A DNA stretch of 64,000 nt, from positions 1,141,749 to 1,205,748 of the forward strand of contig NZ_FOSE01000001.1 in the NCBI RefSeq assembly GCF_900114185.1. Direction: 5' to 3'. The position numbers and the translations under genes are program-made. The notes beneath the pieces are model-generated. The model had not been told where the DNA came from, did not search any database, and saw only the letters and a list, made by a program, of their open reading frames with translations. Every line of letters begins with the position of its first letter. The first letter of the stretch is position 1. This document shows positions 45,876-54,001 of this stretch, in pieces. This stretch comes from Cellulomonas sp. KH9 (GTDB lineage: Bacteria; Actinomycetota; Actinomycetes; Actinomycetales; Cellulomonadaceae).

Positions 45876-46819
45876 TCGTCACGGTGACACCCAACCCCAG
45901 CCTCGACCGGGCCCTCGACGTCGAGCGCCTCCTCGTCGGGGAGGTGAACCGCGCCCACGCCACGCACGTGGACCCCGGCGGCAAGGGGCTCAACGTCGCC
46001 CGTGTGCTCGGCCGCAACGGCGTGGACGCGCTCGCGGTCCTGCCCGTGGGCGGCGCGGACGGTGCCCAGCTCGTCGCCCTGCTCGCCGAGCACGGCGTGC
46101 CGGCCGTCCCCGTGCCCGTCGCGGGCAGCACCCGCAGCAACATCACCCTGTCCGAGGCGGACGGCGCGACCACCAAGGTCAACGCCCCCGGGCACACGCT
46201 GTCCGGCGCCGAGGTCGACGCGCTGCTCGACGCGGTGGAGATGCAGCTGGGCGCCGGCCCCCGCGCGGTGGTGGCCGCCGGGTCGCTCCCGGCGGGTGCG
46301 GCGGACTCGTTCTACGTGCGGCTCAGCGGCATGGCCGGTCGGTACGGCGTGCCCGTGGTGCTCGACACCTCGGGCGCACCGTTCGCGCGTGCCGTCCGCT
46401 CGGGCGGGCTGGCCCTGGTCAAGCCCAACGAGGACGAGCTGGCCGAGCTGGTGGGCCGCCCTCTGGTCACGGTGGGCGAGGTCGTCACCGCCGCGCGGGA
46501 GGTCATCGCGCTGGGCACGCGGGCCGTCCTGGTGAGCCTCGGTGCGCACGGTGCGCTCCTCGTCCTCGAGGACCGCACGTGGTGGGCGGGGGGACCGCCC
46601 CTCGTGCCGCTGTCGACCGTCGGCGCGGGCGACGCCACGCTCGCGGGGTTCGTCGCCACCCCCGGCACGGCCGTCGCCAAGCTCCGCACCGCCGTGGCGT
46701 GGGGGCGTGCCGCGGTGCTGCTGCCCGGCACGGCCGTCCCTGCCCCCGAGCAGATCGACCTCGGCGCCGTCCGCGTCGTCGAGGGCCCCGACCCGGACCT
46801 GGCACTCAAGGAGCTCTGA
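45872..46819 (+). CDS. fruK: 1-phosphofructokinase
   Basis: Phosphorylates fructose-1-phosphate, the PTS product, to fructose-1,6-bisphosphate. The 315-residue PfkB-fold protein starts MIVTVTPNPSLDRALDVERL, with the substrate motif HVDPGGKGLNVARVLGRNG, VKPNEDELAELVG and the catalytic STVGAGDATLAGFVA (base Asp). GTG overlaps fruR (GTGA). The IIA gene begins four bases after the stop. Confidence 0.96.
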   Translation: MIVTVTPNPSLDRALDVERLLVGEVNRAHATHVDPGGKGLNVARVLGRNGVDALAVLPVGGADGAQLVALLAEHGVPAVPVPVAGSTRSNITLSEADGATTKVNAPGHTLSGAEVDALLDAVEMQLGAGPRAVVAAGSLPAGAADSFYVRLSGMAGRYGVPVVLDTSGAPFARAVRSGGLALVKPNEDELAELVGRPLVTVGEVVTAAREVIALGTRAVLVSLGAHGALLVLEDRTWWAGGPPLVPLSTVGAGDATLAGFVATPGTAVAKLRTAVAWGRAAVLLPGTAVPAPEQIDLGAVRVVEGPDPDLALKEL

Positions 46820-46823
46820 CCAC

Positions 46824-47285
46824 ATGAGCACGACCACCCCGCTCATCACCCCCGACCTCGTCGCCGTCGACCTGGTCGCCACCGACCGCACCGCCGTGAC
46901 GCGCCGGCTGATCGACCTGCTCGTCGCGGCCGGGCGGGTGACCGACGCCGACGGGTTCGCGGCCGACGTCGCCGCGCGCGAGGCGCAGATGGCCACCGGC
47001 ATGCCCGGCGGCATCGGCCTGCCGCACGCCCGCTCCGAGCACGTCGTCGCGCCCAGCCTCGCCGTGGGCAAGCTCGCCGAGGGCGTGGACTGGGGAGCGC
47101 CCGACGGGCCGGCGCGCCTCGTGTTCCTCATCGCGGCCCCCGCGTCGGGCGACGCCGACCACCTGCAGATCCTCGCGGCGCTCGCGCGACGGCTCGTGCA
47201 CGAGTCGTTCCGCACGTCGCTGCTCGAGGCGCCGGACGCCGCGACGGTGTCCGAGATCGTGACGCGAGAGGTGGTCCCGACATGA
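46824..47285 (+). CDS. PTS fructose transporter subunit IIA
   Basis: 153 residues of the mannitol/fructose IIA type. The phosphorylated His68 is in GGIGLPHARSEHVVAPSLAVG. It takes phosphate from HPr and passes it to the IIB domain of the next protein. In many bacteria IIA is fused to IIBC (FruA) or to HPr (FruB); here it is a separate gene. The ATG overlaps the IIBC start by four bases (ATGA). Confidence 0.95.
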   Translation: MSTTTPLITPDLVAVDLVATDRTAVTRRLIDLLVAAGRVTDADGFAADVAAREAQMATGMPGGIGLPHARSEHVVAPSLAVGKLAEGVDWGAPDGPARLVFLIAAPASGDADHLQILAALARRLVHESFRTSLLEAPDAATVSEIVTREVVPT

Positions 47286-48901
47286 AGATCGTCGCCGTGT
47301 CCTCGTGCCCCACGGGGATCGCCCACACCTACATGGCCGCCGAGGCCCTCGAGCAGGCGGGTCGCGCCGCCGGCCACGAGGTCCACGTCGAGACGCAGGG
47401 GTCGGCCGGCTCCACCCCGCTGGACCCGGCGGTCATCGCGGAGGCGGACGGCGTCATCTACGCCGCGGACCTCGAGGTCAAGGACAAGCAGCGGTTCGCC
47501 GGCAAGCCGTTCGTCGACGTCGGCGTCCAGAAGGCGGTCCACGACGCGCCCGGTGTGCTGGCGGCAGCGGTCGCGGCCGTCGAGGCGAGCCGGGCGGGCG
47601 GTGGCGCGGGGGAGACGGCGCCGCCCGCGGGCGGGGCGACCGGCGGCGCGGCCGGGGGCGGGAGTGGCGGCGACGGCGGTGGTCCGGTCGCCGCCGGGTC
47701 CGGTGCGACGCCCGCCGGAGGTCGGCCCGCCGCACGGCCCGCCCGCAGCGTCGGCGCGGGGACGCGCGTGCGGCAGTGGCTCATGACCGGCGTGTCGTAC
47801 ATGATCCCGTTCGTCGCCGCCGGCGGGATCCTCATCGCCCTGTCCTACATGCTCGCGCAGGTCGCGTGGGGCGGGGCCGAGGGGGCCATCGAGGTCACCG
47901 CGGTGGACCAGGCCGAGGTGATCGCGTCGTTCGACCCCGCGTCGCTGCAGGACTGGTCCGTCGTCCTGCTGGCGACCGGCCAGCTGGCCTTCGGGTTCCT
48001 CGTCCCGGTGCTGTCCGGGTACATCGCGTACGCGATCGCCGACCGCCCCGGCCTGGTGCCCGGGTTCGTCGGCGGTGCGGCCGCCGGGTTCGTCGGCGCC
48101 GGGTTCCTCGGCGGCCTGGTGACGGGCTTCCTCGCCGGTGGGGTCGCGCTGTGGATCAGCCGGTGGAAGGTGCCGCGCGGGGTGCGGGGGATCATGCCCG
48201 TCGTCGTGATCCCGCTGCTGTCGTCCGCGATCGTCGGCATCGTCATGCTGGTGCTCGTCGGGCGGCCCATCGCCGCGGCCATGGACGGGCTGACGAGCTG
48301 GCTGCAAGGGCTGTCCGGGACCAGTGCCGTGCTCCTGGGGCTGCTGCTGGGCGCCATGATGGGCTTCGACCTGGGCGGCCCGGTCAACAAGGTGGCCTAC
48401 ACGTTCGCCGTCACGGGCCTGGCGACCGAGGGGCTGGCGACCGACGCGACGCAGTACCGGATCATGGCCGCGGTCATGGGCGCCGGCATGGTCGCACCCC
48501 TCGCCCTGGCGCTGGCGACCACGGTCCGCAAGCGGCTGTTCACCCACGCCGAGCAGGAGAACGGCAAGGCGGCGTGGTTGCTGGGGGCCTCGTTCATCTC
48601 CGAGGGGGCCATCCCGTTCGCGGCCGCCGACCCCTGGCGCGTCATCGTGTCGTCGGTCGTGGGGTCGGCCGCGACCGGCGGGATCGTCATGGCGGTCGGC
48701 TCGACGCTCGTCGCGCCGCACGGCGGCATCTGGGTGCTGCCGCTCATCGGCAACCCCGCGGGGTTCCTGCTGGCCGTCGTCGTCGGGACCCTCGTGAGCG
48801 CGCTGGTCGTCGTGGTCCTCAAGACGCTCGCGCACGACCCCGCCGTCGCGGCCGAGCGCGCCGCCGAGGAGGCGCGCGACCCCGAGCTCGCCGCGGCCTG
48901 A
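47282..48901 (+). CDS. fruA: PTS fructose transporter subunit IIBC
   Basis: 539 residues. The IIB domain (1-100) starts MKIVAVSSCPTGIAHTYMAAE with phospho-Cys9. A flexible Gly/Ala/Pro linker spans about 105-155, and the IIC domain (about 160-530) has eight to ten membrane segments with GVSYMIPFVAAGGILIALSY, MGFDLGGPVNKVAYTF and FISEGAIPFAAADPWRV. Imports fructose as fructose-1-phosphate. It lies between IIA and HPr in the same operon. Confidence 0.96.
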   Translation: MKIVAVSSCPTGIAHTYMAAEALEQAGRAAGHEVHVETQGSAGSTPLDPAVIAEADGVIYAADLEVKDKQRFAGKPFVDVGVQKAVHDAPGVLAAAVAAVEASRAGGGAGETAPPAGGATGGAAGGGSGGDGGGPVAAGSGATPAGGRPAARPARSVGAGTRVRQWLMTGVSYMIPFVAAGGILIALSYMLAQVAWGGAEGAIEVTAVDQAEVIASFDPASLQDWSVVLLATGQLAFGFLVPVLSGYIAYAIADRPGLVPGFVGGAAAGFVGAGFLGGLVTGFLAGGVALWISRWKVPRGVRGIMPVVVIPLLSSAIVGIVMLVLVGRPIAAAMDGLTSWLQGLSGTSAVLLGLLLGAMMGFDLGGPVNKVAYTFAVTGLATEGLATDATQYRIMAAVMGAGMVAPLALALATTVRKRLFTHAEQENGKAAWLLGASFISEGAIPFAAADPWRVIVSSVVGSAATGGIVMAVGSTLVAPHGGIWVLPLIGNPAGFLLAVVVGTLVSALVVVVLKTLAHDPAVAAERAAEEARDPELAAA

Positions 48902-48959
48902 GAGGTCCGCTGCCCACCGCACCCCGGCACCTGCCGTCACCCGTCGAAGGAGACCACCC

Positions 48960-49259
48960 ATGGCCGAGCGCACCGTCGCCGTCGCGTCGCGCGTCGGGCT
49001 GCACGCCCGCCCCGCGATGCTGTTCACCCAGGCCGTCGCCGCCGGCGGCGTGCCCGTCACGATCGCCCGGCCGGGCGGTGCGCCCGTCGACGCGTCGAGC
49101 ATCCTGCTCGTGATGTCCCTGGGCGTCCCGCACGGTGAGGAGGTGACGCTCGCGGCGGAGGGCCCGGACGCGGACCGCCTGCTCGACGAGCTCGTCGCGC
49201 TGCTCGCCACCGACCTCGACGCGCCCGACGCGCCGGCGCCGTCGGGGGCGGCGTCGTGA
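48960..49259 (+). CDS. ptsH: Phosphocarrier protein HPr
   Basis: 99 residues, slightly longer than usual because of an Asp/Ala/Pro tail. The active His15 is in SRVGLHARPAMLF, and the regulatory-Ser region reads ASSILLVMSLGV. AAGGAGACC precedes the ATG. Its presence within the fructose operon means the general PTS components may be made mainly when fructose is used. Confidence 0.95.
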   Translation: MAERTVAVASRVGLHARPAMLFTQAVAAGGVPVTIARPGGAPVDASSILLVMSLGVPHGEEVTLAAEGPDADRLLDELVALLATDLDAPDAPAPSGAAS

Positions 49260-50971
49260 CCGCCGCACCGGTGGGCGCCCCCGCGGGGGTCCTGCACGGC
49301 GTGGGCGTGGGCCGCGGCGCGGCGGTCGGGCCGGTCGCGCTCGTGCGGGCCGCGCCGGCGGTGGACCCCGGCGCACCCCTCGTGGTGGACGGCGTCGAGG
49401 CGGCCCCGGCCCGGGTGCGGGAGGTCGTGGAGCGCGCCTTCGCGGACGTCGCCGCCGGTCTGCGCGAGCAGGCCGCCACCGCGACGGGCACGGTCCGCGA
49501 CGTCCTCGCCGCGACCGCCCAGATGGCCGACGACACGGCGCTGCGCGGCCAGGTGCTCACCCGCATCGACTCCGGGGAGCCTCCCGTCGCGGCCGTCGAC
49601 GGCGTCGTCGAGACGTTCGCCGGCATGTTCGAGCAGGCGGGGGGCTACCTCGCGGAGCGGGTCACGGACCTGCGCTCCGTGCGTGACCGCGTCGTGGCGC
49701 GCACCCTCGGGCTGCCCGAGCCGGGCGTGCCGTACCTCGACCGGCCCTCGGTGGTCGTCGCGCGGGACCTGGCCCCGGCGGACACCGCCGCGCTGGACCT
49801 CACCAAGGTCGTCGCCATCGTCACCGAGCTCGGCGGTCCCACCGGGCACACCGCGATCATCGCCGGGCAGCTGGGGCTGCCGTGCGTGGTCCGGGTCGCC
49901 GGCGCCACGGGCCTGGAGGAGGGGACCGTCGTGGCGGTGGACGCCGCCGCGGGCACCGTGCTCCCCGATCCCGGCGAGGACGTGCGCGCCGCCCTCGAGC
50001 GTCGTCGCGCGACCGAGGTGATGCTCGCGGACGACACCGCCCCCGGGGCGACGGCCGACGGCCGCGCCGTCGGCCTGCTGGCGAACATCGGCACGGCGGC
50101 GGACGCGGAGCGTCTCGTGGCGAGCGCCGAGGGCGTCGGGCTGTTCCGCACCGAGGTGCTCTTCCTCGACCGCGCGACCGCGCCGAGCGTCGAGGAGCAG
50201 GCCGAGACGTACACCGCCGTGCTGCGCGCGGCGGCCGGTCGCAAGGTCGTCGTGCGGACCCTGGACGCCGGTGCCGACAAGCCGCTGGCGTTCGCCACGC
50301 TCCCCGACGAGGAGAACCCCGCGCTCGGGGTCCGCGGGTACCGGCTGGTGCGCGCCCACCCCGAGCTGCTCGACACCCAGCTGGCCGCGCTGGGCCGCGC
50401 CCGCGCGGCCACCGGCGCGTCGCCGTGGGTGATGGCGCCCATGGTGGCGACGCCCGACGAGGCCCGCGACTTCGCGACCCGGGCCCGGGCGGCGGGGGTG
50501 GACACCGTCGGCGTGATGGTCGAGGTCCCGGCCGCCGCGCTGCGGGCGGTGGACGTCCTCGCCGAGGTCGACTTCGTCTCCCTGGGCACCAACGACCTCG
50601 CGCAGTACGCGATGGCGACGGACCGGCTGCGCGGGGAGCTCGCCGACCTGCTCGACATGTGGCAGCCCGCCGTGCTCGACCTCGTCGCCGCGACCGCCCG
50701 CGCCGGGCGCGCCACCCGCAAGCCGGTCGGCGTGTGCGGGGAGTCCGCGGGGGACCCGCTGATGGCCCTCGTGCTCGCCGGCCTGGGCGTCACCAGCCTG
50801 TCGATGGCCCCGGGCGCCCTCCCGGCCGTCCGGTACGCGCTGCGTCGGCACACCCTGCTGACCTGCGAGGAGATCGCCGACGCCGCGTTGGCGGCGAGGA
50901 CCGCCCCGGAGGCGCGCGCGGCGGCCCTCGCCCTCGTCGACCACGAGGTGCGCACCACCCTGGCCCTCTGA
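49256..50971 (+). CDS. ptsI: PTS enzyme I
   Basis: 571 residues, full length. It takes phosphate from phosphoenolpyruvate and gives it to HPr. The phospho-His198 is in ELGGPTGHTAIIAGQLGLP (more usual is GGRTSHTAI), FRTEVLFLDR and LGVRGYRLV bind PEP, and the catalytic Cys is in GVCGESAGDP. GTG start overlaps the HPr stop by four bases. Last gene of the fru operon. Confidence 0.96.
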   Translation: MTAAPVGAPAGVLHGVGVGRGAAVGPVALVRAAPAVDPGAPLVVDGVEAAPARVREVVERAFADVAAGLREQAATATGTVRDVLAATAQMADDTALRGQVLTRIDSGEPPVAAVDGVVETFAGMFEQAGGYLAERVTDLRSVRDRVVARTLGLPEPGVPYLDRPSVVVARDLAPADTAALDLTKVVAIVTELGGPTGHTAIIAGQLGLPCVVRVAGATGLEEGTVVAVDAAAGTVLPDPGEDVRAALERRRATEVMLADDTAPGATADGRAVGLLANIGTAADAERLVASAEGVGLFRTEVLFLDRATAPSVEEQAETYTAVLRAAAGRKVVVRTLDAGADKPLAFATLPDEENPALGVRGYRLVRAHPELLDTQLAALGRARAATGASPWVMAPMVATPDEARDFATRARAAGVDTVGVMVEVPAAALRAVDVLAEVDFVSLGTNDLAQYAMATDRLRGELADLLDMWQPAVLDLVAATARAGRATRKPVGVCGESAGDPLMALVLAGLGVTSLSMAPGALPAVRYALRRHTLLTCEEIADAALAARTAPEARAAALALVDHEVRTTLAL

Positions 50972-51072
50972 CGCGTCCCCGCCGGCGCGGCCGGGAGGAC
51001 GTCCCGCGGACGACCGCCGCGGGCCGCGGCGCGTCCGGGCGGCGCTCCCGGTGCGCGGCGTACCCTGGCGCG

Positions 51073-52686
51073 ATGGCGCACGAGCATGCCGACCTGCACG
51101 ATCCGGAGACCGACCCGCTCGCCACGTACGTTCTGGAGCCCGACGACGTGCGCCCGCTGCTGGGTCGCGTCGTCGCCGCGGCCGGGCACGGGACGGCTGC
51201 GTCCATCGCCCCGTTCACCGGCGCCCCCATCGCGGCCGTGCCGGTGACGACGCCGGCCGACCTGCCGGAGGCCGCCCGCCGGGCACGCGCCGCGCAGCGG
51301 CTCTGGGCCGCCCGTCCCGTCGGTGAGCGCGCCGCCGTCCTGCTGCGGGTGCACGACCTGCTGCTGGAACGGCAGTCGGACGTGCTCGACCTCCTGCAGG
51401 TCGAGACGGGCAAGGCCCGCGGGCACGCCTGGGAGGAGCTGGGCGAGGTCGCCAACGCCGCGCGGTACTACGCGCTGCGGGCGCGCCGCCTGCTCGCGCC
51501 GCGGGCCGTGCGCGGGTTGTGGGGGCCGTTCTCGCGGGGCCGTGTGCTGCGCCACCCGCTCGGGGTCGTCGCGGTGCTCACCCCGTGGAACTACCCGCTG
51601 TCGCTCGGCCTCGGCGACGCCCTGCCCGCGCTCGTCGCGGGCAACGCGGTCCTGCTGCGGGCCGACCCGCAGACGGCGTTGACGCTGCTGTGGTGCGCCG
51701 AGCTGCTCGAGGACGCCGGTCTGCCCGCCGACCTCCTGCAGGTCGTCGTCGGTGGCCCCGAGGTGGGCATGGCGCTGCTCGAGCACGTCGACCACGCCGG
51801 CTTCACGGGCTCCACCCGCTCCGGGCGCGTCGTCGCGCAGCGCGCGGGCGAGCTCGGTGTGCCGGTCACCCTGGAGCTCGGCGGCAAGAACGCGATGTAC
51901 GTGGCCGAGGACGTGGACGTGGAGGCGACCGCCGAGGGTGCGGTCCGCGCGTGCTTCGGCTCCGCCGGGCAGCTGTGCGCCTCGGTCGAGCGGATCTACG
52001 TCCGCGAGGAGGTGCGGGACGAGTTCGTCGCGGCGCTGGTCCGGCGCACGGCCGCGCTGCGGCTCGGGTCCGGCCTGGACTACCGCGCGGACATGGGCTC
52101 CCTCGTCGGGCCCGCGCAGCTGGCGCGGGTCGTGGAGCACGTCGAGGACGCCGTCGGGCACGGCGCCACCGTCCTGACGGGCGGTGAGCAGCGACCCGAC
52201 CTGGGGCCGTACTTCTACGAGCCGACCGTGCTGACCGACGTGCCGCCCGAGGCGCGGGCCCACCGCGAGGAGACCTTCGGCCCCGTGGTCGCGGTCTACC
52301 CGGTGGCGTCCGACGACGAGGCCGTCGCCGCCATGAACGACTCCGACCTGGGGCTGGTGGCGGCCGTCTGGACCCGCTCGACGGCGCGCGGCACCGCGCT
52401 CGCCGCGCGGGTGCGGGCCGGCGCGGTATCCGTCAACGACACCCACCAGCTGCTGTGGGGCAGCGTCGGGGCGCCCCTGGGTGGCGTCGGCGCGTCCGGG
52501 TACGGGCGGCGCCACGGCCGCGAGGGGCTCTGGGAGACCACCTGGACGCAGTCGGTCGTGGCCCAGCGCGGTGTGCACGGGTCGCGCGGCCTGGGCATGC
52601 GGCAGGTCCACGAGCTCGGCTCCGAGGTGTGGCCCCGGGCGCTGACGCGGCTGCTGCGCCTCGAGCGCGTCCTGCGCGTGCCCTGA
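51073..52686 (+). CDS. Aldehyde dehydrogenase (succinate-semialdehyde type)
   Basis: 537 residues. NAD(P)-dependent aldehyde dehydrogenase with TPWNYPLSLGLGDALPAL, FTGSTRSGRVVAQ, catalytic Glu268 (LELGGKN) and nucleophile Cys302 (GQLCASVERIYV), then EETFGPVVAVYPV. Layout is close to actinobacterial succinate-semialdehyde dehydrogenases, but the substrate is not certain. A TACCCT box (51061-51066) ends six bases before the ATG. It stands alone between the fru operon and ackA, with a terminator after it. Confidence 0.9.
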   Translation: MAHEHADLHDPETDPLATYVLEPDDVRPLLGRVVAAAGHGTAASIAPFTGAPIAAVPVTTPADLPEAARRARAAQRLWAARPVGERAAVLLRVHDLLLERQSDVLDLLQVETGKARGHAWEELGEVANAARYYALRARRLLAPRAVRGLWGPFSRGRVLRHPLGVVAVLTPWNYPLSLGLGDALPALVAGNAVLLRADPQTALTLLWCAELLEDAGLPADLLQVVVGGPEVGMALLEHVDHAGFTGSTRSGRVVAQRAGELGVPVTLELGGKNAMYVAEDVDVEATAEGAVRACFGSAGQLCASVERIYVREEVRDEFVAALVRRTAALRLGSGLDYRADMGSLVGPAQLARVVEHVEDAVGHGATVLTGGEQRPDLGPYFYEPTVLTDVPPEARAHREETFGPVVAVYPVASDDEAVAAMNDSDLGLVAAVWTRSTARGTALAARVRAGAVSVNDTHQLLWGSVGAPLGGVGASGYGRRHGREGLWETTWTQSVVAQRGVHGSRGLGMRQVHELGSEVWPRALTRLLRLERVLRVP

Positions 52687-52715
52687 GAGGCGCCCGCCCC
52701 GCCGTCCCGGGACGC

Positions 52716-52751
52716 GGGAGGCCGGCCCGGCACGTGCCGGACCGGCCTCCC
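52716..52751. terminator. Bidirectional terminator
   Basis: GGGAGGCCGG and CCGGCCTCCC flank a second nested stem CCGGCACGTGCCGG, giving one long hairpin with single-base interruptions. It lies between the convergent aldehyde dehydrogenase and ackA genes. Confidence 0.85.
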
Positions 52752-52780
52752 GGTGTGCTGCGAACGGGGGAGCGGGGCGC

Positions 52781-54001
52781 TCAGGCGCCGACGACCTCCA
52801 CCGCCTGACGGGCGATCGCCAGCTCCTCGTTGGTCGGCACCACCAGCACCGTGACCTTGGCGCCGTCGGGCGAGATCACCGTGGGCTCGCTCTTGCGGCC
52901 CTCGTTGCGCGCGAGGTCGACCTCGATGCCCAGGGCCTCCAGGTCCGCGAGCGCACCGGCGCGCACGATGTCGTCGTTCTCGCCGATCCCGGCCGTGAAC
53001 GTGATGACGTCGAGGCGCCCCAGCACCGCGTGGTAGGCGCCGATGTACTTGCGCAGCCGGTGCAGGTACACGTCGAGCGCGCGGCGCGCACCCGGCTCGC
53101 CCTGCGCCACCAGCTCGTGCAGCGCGCGGAAGTCGCTGACGCCCGACAGGCCCTTGACGCCCGAGCGGCGGTTCAGCAGGTCGTCGAGCTCGTCGATGCT
53201 CATGCCCGCGTTGCGGTACAGGTGGATGAGGATCGCCGGGTCGACGTCGCCCGAGCGGGTCCCCATGACCAGGCCCTCGAGCGGCGTCAGGCCCATCGAC
53301 GTCTCGACCGCGACACCGCCGCGGACGGCCGACGCGGACGCGCCGTTGCCCAGGTGCAGGACGATCTGGTTGAGGTCCTCGAGCGGACGGCCGAGGAACT
53401 GCGCGACCTGCTGGGACACGTACTGGTGCGACGTGCCGTGGGCGCCGTAGCGGCGCACCCGGTAGCGGGTGGCGACGTCCTCGTCGATCGCGTACGTCGC
53501 CGCCGCCTCGGGCAGGTGGCGGAAGAACGCGGTGTCGAACACGACGACGTGCGGCACGTCCGGCAGCAGCTGCTGCGCCACGCGGATGCCCGTGAGGTTC
53601 GCCGGGTTGTGCAGCGGCGCGAGCGGTGCCAGCTCCTCGATGTCCCGCTCGACCTCGGGGGTGACCAGGGCGGGACCGTCGAACAGGGCGCCGCCCTGGA
53701 CGACGCGGTGGCCGACGGCCACGACGTGCGCGGACTCCAGGTCGGGCCCGAGCTCGTCGAACAGGCCCAGGACGATGCGCAGCCCCTCGGCGTGGTCCGG
53801 GACGGGCAGCTCGCGCTTCGTCGTCGTCCCGTGCGCGACGTGCTTGACGGCGCCGACCGCGTCGCCGATGCGCTCGACGATGCCGGACGCGATCGCCTCG
53901 CCGTCGTCCGGGGAGACCAGCTGGTACTTGATGGAGGAGGAGCCCGAGTTGATGACGAGCACGCTCGCGCGGGGCTGCTCGGACGGGGTGGGGGTGCTCA
54001 T
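52781..54001 (-). CDS. ackA: Acetate kinase
   Basis: Converts acetyl phosphate and ADP to acetate and ATP. The 406-residue protein has VLVINSGSSSIKYQLV at the start, GHRVVQGGALFDGP, VFDTAFFRHLPEAA, YGAHGTSHQYVSQ, HLGNGASASAV and the late FTAGIGENDDIVR. ATG 54001 overlaps the pta stop by four bases, so the last two genes of xfp-pta-ackA are coupled. With Xfp it recovers ATP from the phosphoketolase shunt. Confidence 0.97.
   Translation of the reverse strand: MSTPTPSEQPRASVLVINSGSSSIKYQLVSPDDGEAIASGIVERIGDAVGAVKHVAHGTTTKRELPVPDHAEGLRIVLGLFDELGPDLESAHVVAVGHRVVQGGALFDGPALVTPEVERDIEELAPLAPLHNPANLTGIRVAQQLLPDVPHVVVFDTAFFRHLPEAAATYAIDEDVATRYRVRRYGAHGTSHQYVSQQVAQFLGRPLEDLNQIVLHLGNGASASAVRGGVAVETSMGLTPLEGLVMGTRSGDVDPAILIHLYRNAGMSIDELDDLLNRRSGVKGLSGVSDFRALHELVAQGEPGARRALDVYLHRLRKYIGAYHAVLGRLDVITFTAGIGENDDIVRAGALADLEALGIEVDLARNEGRKSEPTVISPDGAKVTVLVVPTNEELAIARQAVEVVGA

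Noticed and set aside
45326..50944. A stop-free reverse-strand frame of more than 1,800 codons antisense to the fructose operon
   Set aside because: It is the mirror of strongly conserved PTS and kinase genes, has Arg/Gly/His/Asp-rich low-complexity content and no recognisable domain; such frames are expected in GC-rich DNA with G/C third positions.
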